DNA of 16,553 nt from assembly GCA_964394845.1 (NCBI GenBank), contig CAYMZB010000015.1, positions 1 to 16,553 of the forward strand. The letters are read 5' to 3'. The position numbers and the translations under genes are program-made. The stretch comes from CAYMZB01 sp964394845 (lineage in GTDB: Bacteria; Patescibacteriota; Microgenomatia; Daviesbacterales; UBA10151). Shown here piece after piece: positions 6,078 through 11,882 of this stretch (within the stretch, counting starts at the first letter, position 1; each line of letters begins with the position of its first letter). Under the pieces are notes generated by a model. That model was given only the letters and a program-made list of their open reading frames with translations, did not search any database and was not told the origin of the DNA.

Positions 6078-6710
6078 ATGAGTAAAAAAATCGGTCAGCT
6101 GACCATAAAAATATATGAAGATAACAGTATTTTTATTGACTTACCAGAAGATGAGTTTCTACAGGTAGTCATATTTGCATATTATTTTGACAGAATTGTA
6201 CACAATCTACCGAAGGTTAAATATGATACTCTCATTAAAGGAATGTATAACACAAGTTATGATTTTGTAGAACTTTTTACTTCAGGGAAGGCTTTGGACT
6301 TAGAAAAAATGATAAAAAAGGCTGTTTTCCGTACCCTGAAATTTTGTAAAGACAATGGGAAAGGTGAATTTGAGGCTCGAGGAGAATATTTCAAAAAGAG
6401 CGATGACTACTTTTATATGAACACACATTTCAAGCCACTTCTTGCAAGTAGTGATTTTCTTGAAAGAAGAACACTGGACTCTATTTTAGGATATTTTGAT
6501 TATCTTATGCTCCATCTATTAAATTTAAGAGTTATATTTTTAATGTGCGTAGTTTATGCTATGACAGGAAAGTATATTGAAAAAGCAAACGAGGGTATTC
6601 TACCTTTGATAAATGATGCTCCAAGGATGGGACTTGATGATGCAACTGACTTTTTTGAACAATTTGAAGGTGGAATTGATCGAATAATAGGAAAAAAGAA
6701 TGCAGTATAA
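6078..6710 (+). CDS. Hypothetical protein of the membrane cassette
   Basis: A 210-aa protein I do not recognise. The N-terminal 20 residues look like two beta strands (IGQLTIKIYEDNSIFIDLP), followed by a long, mainly helical region with many aromatic residues. A hydrophobic stretch at about 143-167 (DYLMLHLLNLRVIFLMCVVY) may be a membrane helix or a buried core helix. C-terminus charged (IDRIIGKKN). No catalytic motif is visible. It begins two bases after the preceding stop and overlaps the next gene by 11 bases, so it belongs to the same transcript. Being the largest and most soluble member, it is the one to test first for activity. Confidence 0.6.
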   Translation: MSKKIGQLTIKIYEDNSIFIDLPEDEFLQVVIFAYYFDRIVHNLPKVKYDTLIKGMYNTSYDFVELFTSGKALDLEKMIKKAVFRTLKFCKDNGKGEFEARGEYFKKSDDYFYMNTHFKPLLASSDFLERRTLDSILGYFDYLMLHLLNLRVIFLMCVVYAMTGKYIEKANEGILPLINDAPRMGLDDATDFFEQFEGGIDRIIGKKNAV

Positions 6711-7029
6711 AAATGGAGACTATGGCAATAATGATGAATGGAAAACAGTAATAATTGCCCTATTGGGTTTAATACTTTTTATGTCTTTACTTGCAGAAGA
6801 AGTCTATACAAATACTTTTAAAATTCTTTTGTTTTTCTTTGGAGTTTTCATTCTTCAAAAACTATGGAAAAAAGTTGATAAAAGAATCACGCAAGACGGA
6901 CTAAAAGTGACATTCCGATGGATTGGAAGTAATGTGTGGAGTGCTGGCATTGTTATATTATCTATTATCGCCCTTTTCATGTTTCTAGGTTGGTATATGG
7001 GTAATCCTAGAATGTTTATCTTTTTTTAG
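6700..7029 (+). CDS. Small multi-pass membrane protein
   Basis: A 109-aa protein with about three hydrophobic segments: residues 15-31 (VIIALLGLILFMSLLAE), 41-53 (FKILLFFFGVFIL) and 80-102 (AGIVILSIIALFMFLGWYM). Between the second and third lies a basic loop (KKVDKRITQDGLK). No family recognised. Its ATG lies inside the end of the upstream gene, 11 bases before that gene's last base, so translation is likely coupled. The ending MFIFF is encoded by a T-rich run right at the stop. Confidence 0.55.
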   Translation: MQYKNGDYGNNDEWKTVIIALLGLILFMSLLAEEVYTNTFKILLFFFGVFILQKLWKKVDKRITQDGLKVTFRWIGSNVWSAGIVILSIIALFMFLGWYMGNPRMFIFF

Positions 7030-7047
7030 TTAAAGCAGGAGGGGCTT

Positions 7048-7168
7048 ATTGAAGGATCTCTGGTAATATTAATGGGTGCTTTTTTGGCTCTGAGTTTTTT
7101 TGTATGCCATAGTTAGTATATTTATTGATAGAATTAAAAAGATAAACAGAAACACTCAATATCTATGA
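7048..7168 (+). pseudogene. Small membrane-protein gene interrupted by a T7 run (frameshift or slippage)
   Basis: A strong ribosome site (AGGAGGGG, 7037-7044) is followed by a hydrophobic frame reading IEGSLVILMGAFLALSF that stops early at 7116. If one T of the seven at 7095-7101 is left out, the frame continues as LYAIVSIFIDRIKKINRNTQ and ends with TGA at 7166-7168, overlapping the ATG of the next gene in the ATGA arrangement usual in this operon. The product would be about 39 aa with one membrane helix and a basic tail. Either a gene disrupted in this genome, a gene expressed by slippage on the T run, or an assembly error. The start would be ATT at 7048 or ATG at 7072, both unusual with respect to the ribosome site. 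Confidence 0.5.
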
Positions 7169-7428
7169 CAGTTTTCCAAAAATGGATTGTTGCAATTCTT
7201 GTTTTTCCCATTCAAATTTTAGTTATAGCAGCTGTGGCGCCAATGATGTTTTTTTTGGCAATTCTAGTTACTATTTCTACATTCAACTTAAAAACTGGGA
7301 TTCATACAGGTTTAAATCTATGGGATTTAGTTATAGAGAAAAAATCTGAATCGAAATTTTACAAGAAAATAACATTAATCTATTGCGTTTTCTTCGTGGT
7401 AATTTTGATTTTTTTCTGGTTAACCTAA
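7165..7428 (+). CDS. Small membrane protein
   Basis: An 87-aa protein with a long hydrophobic segment at residues 6-40 (two closely spaced helices: WIVAILVFPIQILVIAAVAP and MMFFLAILVTIST) and a second at 66-86 (KITLIYCVFFVVILIFFWL), joined by a polar loop containing LWDLVIEKKSESKF. No family recognised. There is no Shine-Dalgarno site; its ATG overlaps the end of the interrupted small gene described at 7048-7168, which supports coupling if that gene is read through. Same strand and spacing as the other cassette members. Confidence 0.55.
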   Translation: MTVFQKWIVAILVFPIQILVIAAVAPMMFFLAILVTISTFNLKTGIHTGLNLWDLVIEKKSESKFYKKITLIYCVFFVVILIFFWLT

Positions 7429-7442
7429 CTATATCAGATAAA

Positions 7443-7880
7443 ATGCCATTAATAATAGGTGCTGTTATTCTTGCTGTTATTGTAGGTTTTAGTAATGGGT
7501 ATATAACTCTTAATTTAACTGAATCTGGCCAGCAACAAACTTTACCAGAACAGATACAACCTTCGGAAACTCCAGTAGCAGTACCAACATTCTATCCTAC
7601 CCCAAACCCCACGCCTAACCCAACACCAACTGTCATTTACAAGACAATAACAGCTGAATGTGCTTCTCCTAAACCCTGTACTTGTCCTACTATATCAGAC
7701 CAAACAACAAATGAAATTACTCAACTGAAAGCAGATGTGGATAATAAAAATAAAGAAATTAAACAGTTAAGGAGTAATCTGCAAATACTTCAGACAAACC
7801 TACAAGCTCAACAATCAAACCTATTTTATTGGCAATCACAAGCAGCGTTTTGTAACATCAATTACAAGCCAAGGCTTTGA
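7443..7880 (+). CDS. Membrane-anchored protein with Pro/Thr stalk and coiled coil
   Basis: A 145-aa protein. Residues 2-20 are an N-terminal membrane anchor (PLIIGAVILAVIVGFSNGY). Then comes a Gln/Pro-rich stretch with a short repeat (YPTPNPTPNPTPT), typical of an extended extracytoplasmic stalk, a Cys cluster (CASPKPCTCP) and a coiled coil of about 45 residues (ITQLKADVDNKNKEIKQLRS followed by heptads LQILQTNLQAQ). No enzymatic domain. I start at the ATG at 7443; the upstream TTG at 7383 would place 20 extra residues before the anchor and lies inside the previous gene. Last gene of the cassette. It could tether or span the envelope. Confidence 0.6.
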   Translation: MPLIIGAVILAVIVGFSNGYITLNLTESGQQQTLPEQIQPSETPVAVPTFYPTPNPTPNPTPTVIYKTITAECASPKPCTCPTISDQTTNEITQLKADVDNKNKEIKQLRSNLQILQTNLQAQQSNLFYWQSQAAFCNINYKPRL

Positions 7881-7893
7881 GTGTAGGCAGCAT

Positions 7894-7922
7894 TTAACAA
7901 AAACGTGTACCCCCATTATAAT
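7894..7922 (+). promoter_or_regulatory. Near-consensus promoter with no ORF behind it
   Basis: TTAACA at 7894-7899, a 17-base spacer and a perfect TATAAT at 7917-7922. Transcription would start near 7929, about 305 bases before the next ORF (8235), so it makes a long leader or an untranslated RNA. Confidence 0.6.
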
Positions 7923-7928
7923 AGAAAA

Positions 7929-8164
7929 CTTACGCACAAAATAACTTAAAAATCGTCTTAAAATTACCTCTAAAAGAAAAAAAGTAAAGCCACTTATGAA
8001 TTAGCCTTTATTAAGTTGTATTTTTAAAGTATACCTGGCAGGGGGCGGCGCTTGGAAAACCCATTAGTTTAAACGCACTGGCTGTAAAATATTTAGCAAG
8101 ATGAGATGAAAAATGAAAATGGATTGGGTATATGATTAGATTGTTGTAACAGGCTTCATTAAAC
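7929..8164. other. Gene-free stretch, possible untranslated RNA or origin
   Basis: No protein-like ORF on either strand. AT-rich, but with a sharp GC patch near 8040-8053 (GGGGGCGGCGC) and a purine-rich GATGAGATGAAAAATGAAAATG run near 8101-8121. It starts at the strong promoter at 7894-7922 and lies directly before the replication module. It may be a structured leader or small RNA, or hold the origin of the element. No iterons long enough to be convincing. Confidence 0.3.
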
Positions 8165-8193
8165 TTGACGGTTTATGGGAAAAAAGTTACACT
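8165..8193 (+). promoter_or_regulatory. Promoter before the 155-aa gene
   Basis: TTGACG at 8165-8170, a 17-base spacer and TACACT at 8188-8193. It would give a leader of about 35 bases before the ATG at 8235; a purine-rich GAGGGAGAAGGA lies too far upstream of that ATG to act as a normal ribosome site. Confidence 0.5.
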
Positions 8194-8234
8194 TCCTAGG
8201 CTGAGGGAGAAGGATTTTTTAAACAAAACAAAGC

Positions 8235-8702
8235 ATGAAAAATCAGATAGATGATGGTACAACCCAAAGATTCATCAAAGCAGACGCTTGGGGTTTACAT
8301 TATCGGCTTACAGGAAAAAATGCTGAGCCAGATTATATTCTACAGACAAAACCTCTAAATCCAAAAAGAGATAGGCTTTTAAAATATTACTTCCGCAACA
8401 GAAAATTGTTTACTCTATGCGAAAAATATTTAAAGAAAAACAACCCCAGAACCGGAAAAAAATTCACCTGGTCGGATATAGGAAAAATGTATGACCCTTC
8501 ATACCCGTGGTCCGATAAAGGCCTTTGTGAAGAATTAGAGCTTCATTTCCCAAAAGATAGAGATGTAGAAAACTGGAATAAGAAATATACCAGGGGACAA
8601 TCTAATTTAACAGGAAATCAAGTAAAGAAAATAGTCTTTTATTTTAGGCAATATATTTCCAATTTAGGTTCAAGAAACCCTATTTCTCCAAGGTCTTCTT
8701 AA
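8235..8702 (+). CDS. Hypothetical protein
   Basis: A 155-aa basic, soluble protein with many Lys, Arg and aromatic residues. I recognise no family. Features: WGLHYRLTGKNAEPDY near the N-terminus, a long basic helix around RLLKYYFRNRKLFTLCEKYL, a motif WSDIGKMYDPSYPWSDKG that looks like a compact turn-rich segment, and a C-terminal helix (VKKIVFYFRQYISN). The high positive charge suggests nucleic-acid binding. It opens the plus-strand replication module and has its own promoter at 8165-8193. Confidence 0.5.
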   Translation: MKNQIDDGTTQRFIKADAWGLHYRLTGKNAEPDYILQTKPLNPKRDRLLKYYFRNRKLFTLCEKYLKKNNPRTGKKFTWSDIGKMYDPSYPWSDKGLCEELELHFPKDRDVENWNKKYTRGQSNLTGNQVKKIVFYFRQYISNLGSRNPISPRSS

Positions 8703-8734
8703 GTGCGACCTTTCCTGCCAAACTTGTGCTAATT

Positions 8735-8760
8735 TGATTTTAGTAGATCAACTAAAATCA
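8735..8760. promoter_or_regulatory. 10-bp inverted repeat ending at a start codon
   Basis: TGATTTTAGT (8735-8744) and ACTAAAATCA (8751-8760) are exact reverse complements separated by AGATCA. The last base of the right arm is the A of the ATG at 8760. As DNA it could be an operator; as RNA the hairpin would cover the start codon. No ribosome site is present, so a role in control of the replication genes is plausible. Confidence 0.5.
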
Positions 8761-9005
8761 TGGACAGATCAAAACATTTCATTTCCCAAGATATTAATCT
8801 TGTTTCATACTTAATCTCCAAGGATTACCGGGTTCTTTCAACAGAAAATAATGGTCGGTTTGTTGAGTTTTATTTCCCTCCTGAAATAGAAGAAGAAGCT
8901 AATTTATGGCAGTTTTCCCCATCTGATGAGATGAGACTTATCCAAAAGTTTCTAACAGAAAAAGATAAAATCCTAAGCTTTTTAAAAACAAAGCAGGGCA
9001 GATAA
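8760..9005 (+). CDS. DUF5659-like small protein
   Basis: An 81-aa protein. The pattern FISQDINLVSYLISKDYRVL followed by STENNGRFVEFYFPP, then a segment ending in LWQF and a closing helix around EMRLIQKFLTEKDKIL, matches the outline of DUF5659: a conserved start like TxDLxLAAaLxxxGf, a strand pair and a C-terminal helix. The family is found in phages and mobile elements, often near replication or integration genes; its function is unknown. The start overlaps a perfect inverted repeat at 8735-8760. The next gene begins two bases after its stop. Confidence 0.5.
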   Translation: MDRSKHFISQDINLVSYLISKDYRVLSTENNGRFVEFYFPPEIEEEANLWQFSPSDEMRLIQKFLTEKDKILSFLKTKQGR

Positions 9006-9006
9006 A

Positions 9007-9297
9007 ATGAAAAAACTTTCTGAAATCCTTAGCTCTGACAAATACCTTAATGGTAAGTTCTTTGGGGATGGAGTTGTCCGCCGGACTGTTTTAGACCGAT
9101 GTACCCATGAAAAATCAATCCTTACCTTAAAAATAATCCCTACCAATCGAGCTGATGATCCCTGGTATCCAAGGTTTATTCCACAGATTAAACAAAGCTG
9201 CTGTAATTGTGGAAAATATCTTAAATTCGTTGCTCAATCCCCGGAGTTAATAGCTAAATTCAATCAGAAACTACAGGAGGTTGCTATCAATGGATGA
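9007..9297 (+). CDS. Small cysteine-containing hypothetical protein
   Basis: A 96-aa protein. It has CTHEK near residue 33 and a CCNCGKYLKF segment near 65-74, so Cys/His metal binding is possible but not complete enough to name a zinc finger. The N-terminus (LSEILSSDKYLNGKFFGDG) and C-terminal helix (PELIAKFNQKLQEV) are ordinary. It begins two bases after the stop of the DUF5659-like gene, and its last codons contain the CAGGAGG ribosome site and the start of the next gene, which overlaps it by eight bases. Confidence 0.5.
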   Translation: MKKLSEILSSDKYLNGKFFGDGVVRRTVLDRCTHEKSILTLKIIPTNRADDPWYPRFIPQIKQSCCNCGKYLKFVAQSPELIAKFNQKLQEVAING

Positions 9298-9856
9298 AAA
9301 GGGATTTATCAAGTTTATCAGAGATAGTAAGGAGTTTGACATGCTTGTACTAAGGAGACCGAGTGCTTTTGTTTTATTAAGTATTATCGCCAAACGTGCT
9401 AAAAGGTCTAACGATCATCCTTACCCGGAGTTAGAGATGGGTGAAGCACTAATTGGTGATTATGAAACTTACGGTGTTACAAGGCAAATTTACAGGACCG
9501 ATAAAGAGTTTTTAGAAAAGTTCAAGTTTTCAACCTTCAAAACAACCAACAGGGGAACCATCGCAAAACTTATAAATTCGAGCGTATTTGACATAAATAT
9601 TGATGGTAGCCAACCAGCAAAACAACCAGTTAATCAACCTTCAGCTAACCATCAGCCAACCACTAACAAGAATGATAAGAATGTAAAGAAAGAAAATAAC
9701 AATGTTTTAGAAGACAATATCACTGGTAATGCAGGAAAAAATACAAAAGCTGGATTGTTAAAAGAGCCAACTCCGGGGTTTGGTGGACTTCATTGGTCGG
9801 AGTTTGCAGACAAGCTTTCAAATTATCACTTCAGCAAGGAGGTTTCCAAAAAATGA
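9290..9856 (+). CDS. Winged-helix replication-type protein
   Basis: A 188-aa protein. I use the ATG at 9290 because CAGGAGG (9274-9280) precedes it by nine bases; a TTG at 9281 would leave no spacing. Residues about 20-100 match the phage replisome-organiser-like winged helix (SAFVLLSIIAKRAKR, EMGEALIGDYETYGVTRQIY, then FKFSTFKTTNRGTIAKLINS and a strand FDINI). This is followed by a low-complexity linker rich in Asn, Gln, Pro and Lys (about 105-145) and a short C-terminal part. The layout, with an N-terminal DNA-binding domain and a flexible tail next to a primase-helicase, fits origin recognition or helicase loading. The stop overlaps the primase-helicase start (ATGA). Confidence 0.65.
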   Translation: MDEKGFIKFIRDSKEFDMLVLRRPSAFVLLSIIAKRAKRSNDHPYPELEMGEALIGDYETYGVTRQIYRTDKEFLEKFKFSTFKTTNRGTIAKLINSSVFDINIDGSQPAKQPVNQPSANHQPTTNKNDKNVKKENNNVLEDNITGNAGKNTKAGLLKEPTPGFGGLHWSEFADKLSNYHFSKEVSKK

Positions 9857-11697
9857 TAGACCTGGAGACTTTAACTATTCAAACCTTTGATGATAATAAG
9901 TCCAGAAGCTCAAAGAGTCTAGCTCAGATATTCCCCTACAACTCCACAGGTGCTAAGGAAAGAATAAAAGAGTTACAGGACAAAGGAGCTGGAGTTTTCT
10001 TTGCGGTAAATCCCCAAGAAAATGGACTAGTTAGAGGAATAGACCACACCATTCAACTTGCTAGGCTTGCATTAGATTTAGATGTTTGCAAGGAGGCGGA
10101 AGGATTAGCGGATGAGGATAGGCTTCAAAGAAAAAGAGAAGTTGGAAAAAAGCTTAAGGGCTTAGTTATCCCTCCAGGCGATGTGATAATCACCAAAAAT
10201 GGACTTGAGTCTGTCTGGACTTTTGACAATCCCCGGGAATTAAAAACTGTTACTGAACGAAGAGAAGCAAACGAGCTATACCGCTCAATGGTGCTGGGGG
10301 TTTGTGAAAAACTGGGGTTAAAATCAGAGGGTGATAATATCTCAAGAGTCTTAAGGCTTCCGGGGAGCAAACACCAAAAAAATCCCAGTGATATTTTTAC
10401 GATAACAATTAAACCCTTCTTTGGCTCCAACCCTACCATAGAAGAATTTATCCAAGTTTATCCTTTAATAGAAGCTAGCAAAGCAACAAAAACTCTCAAA
10501 GATTTAGCAGGCGGTGTAACGGAAGGTTCGAGGAATGTATCAGCGGTAACTTACCTCGGAAAACTTTTAAGGATTCACTCGCCGGAAGACTGGGAATCAA
10601 TCGTTTGGCCTATGTTCAAAGGATTTGATTTGCAATGTACCCTGCCTCAAGGCGAGCAGATTATCCGGAGTATGTTTGAAAGAATTTCAGCAGCAGAGCT
10701 ATCAAAAGTCCCACCTGTGGGACAAGTCTCGCTGGTAAAACATTTAGATTTATTAGAAAAATTTGACGAAGAACAAAAAGAAGTCAGTTTTAAATTAGAT
10801 TCAGGGTTTGAAAGTTTAGATAGATCAATTGATGGATTTAGAAGCGGGGCTTTGTATGTTTTTGCAGGACTAAAAAAATCCGGTAAGTCTTCCCTGCTAA
10901 TGAATATTTTAGCCTCAATGATGAAAAAGGAAACCTCAGTTGGCTTTATAAATACAGAATTATCCCTAACTCAATTTATAAATAGATTTGCTGCTATTTC
11001 GACAGACAGGTTAATTAAGGAAGTTGAAGCTGATCCAGGTGCAGGCAGGGAATGGTTAAAAGATAATCAAGACCTACTGCAATACTGCGATAAAAAATCT
11101 ATTCAGGATAAGTCCGGGTTTTCAAAAGAGCTACTTAAGAGAATTTTAACTGATTGGGTAAAAAAGGGAGTAAGAATAATTTGCTTTGATAATTTAACCA
11201 CGATAGGGACGGAAACAAGGGACGGACTGCAAGGATGGCAAATACTGGCAGATTTTATGGATGAGCTCGTGGACTTTGCTAAGGAAAACAAAGTAGTAAT
11301 TTTTACAGTTATCCATTCTAAACCAGTCTTAATCTTCACAGAAACCCCGGCAGGAATACGAACACTGATGGAAGAGGACCGACTAGGAGATGTTTTTAAA
11401 AAAAGCATTACTACCAACAGGAGGCCTTCAGCAGCAGATTCGTATGGAGGCGGTGGGGCTTTAAGCCAAATTTCCGGTGGGGTTTTGCTTCTTTGGCGCC
11501 CATTCCAGGATTTTAATTTATTGGAGTTCAGGCAAAAGACAATGCTTATCTTAGAGGATTTTAGGGACGGGTCAAGGCTTTCTGAAATTGAAATGACATT
11601 CCAGATGGATAAATTAAGTTTTGAGGAAGTGTATTCAGCAGATATTAATTTTCCAAAAGAATTTATAAGTAGAAGAAACGAAAAACCGGAGGTTTAA
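9853..11697 (+). CDS. AEP-type primase fused to RecA/DnaB-like helicase
   Basis: A 614-aa protein starting at the ATG at 9853, supported by AAGGAGG (9836-9842) ten bases upstream and by the ATGA overlap. Residues 30-190 look like an archaeo-eukaryotic primase domain: FFAVNP, the metal-binding pair Asp75/Asp77 in ALDLDV, NGLESVWTF and RVLRLPGSKHQ (165-175). A linker domain is followed by a RecA-fold ATPase: Walker A GLKKSGKS (339-346), a second motif GFINTEL (364-370), Walker B IICFDN (Asp446) and a sensor-like VIHSKP (486-491). Such primase-helicase fusions replicate plasmids, phages and satellites. Together with the winged-helix gene it gives the element its own replication start. Confidence 0.85.
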   Translation: MIDLETLTIQTFDDNKSRSSKSLAQIFPYNSTGAKERIKELQDKGAGVFFAVNPQENGLVRGIDHTIQLARLALDLDVCKEAEGLADEDRLQRKREVGKKLKGLVIPPGDVIITKNGLESVWTFDNPRELKTVTERREANELYRSMVLGVCEKLGLKSEGDNISRVLRLPGSKHQKNPSDIFTITIKPFFGSNPTIEEFIQVYPLIEASKATKTLKDLAGGVTEGSRNVSAVTYLGKLLRIHSPEDWESIVWPMFKGFDLQCTLPQGEQIIRSMFERISAAELSKVPPVGQVSLVKHLDLLEKFDEEQKEVSFKLDSGFESLDRSIDGFRSGALYVFAGLKKSGKSSLLMNILASMMKKETSVGFINTELSLTQFINRFAAISTDRLIKEVEADPGAGREWLKDNQDLLQYCDKKSIQDKSGFSKELLKRILTDWVKKGVRIICFDNLTTIGTETRDGLQGWQILADFMDELVDFAKENKVVIFTVIHSKPVLIFTETPAGIRTLMEEDRLGDVFKKSITTNRRPSAADSYGGGGALSQISGGVLLLWRPFQDFNLLEFRQKTMLILEDFRDGSRLSEIEMTFQMDKLSFEEVYSADINFPKEFISRRNEKPEV

Positions 11698-11702
11698 ATA
11701 CT

Positions 11703-11882
11703 ATGATTAGCCAGGAAGGGTTAGAAGAATTTAAACAGATATACTATGAAGAGTTTGGAGTCGAGCTCTCTAATGAAGAAACGTTAGAAAAAGCATTACC
11801 AGTATTAAACTTAGTCAGATCATTAATAAGGCCTGTGAAAAATCTGCCTGTTGACGTTACCGAAGAAAAGATGCGACTATGA
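11703..11882 (+). CDS. 59-aa acidic protein linked to the integrase
   Basis: A 59-aa ORF filling the gap between primase and integrase. GGAGG (11688-11692) precedes the ATG by ten bases and the stop overlaps the integrase ATG (ATGA at 11879-11882), which strongly supports it being real. The sequence is acidic and helical: GLEEFKQIYYEEFGVELSNE, then a leucine-rich helix (LEKALPVLNLVRSLI) and a short tail. I recall similar small proteins (EFKxIYxEEFGxELS pattern) upstream of recombinases in CPR genomes, without a known function. Candidate role: integrase cofactor or directionality factor; this is inference from position. Confidence 0.7.
   Translation: MISQEGLEEFKQIYYEEFGVELSNEETLEKALPVLNLVRSLIRPVKNLPVDVTEEKMRL

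Noticed and set aside
8190..8221. Hairpin-plus-T-run resembling a terminator (CTTCCT/AGGGAG then TTTTTT)
   Set aside because: The stem needs a wobble pair, is five bases away from the T run, and overlaps the -10 box of a better-supported promoter.
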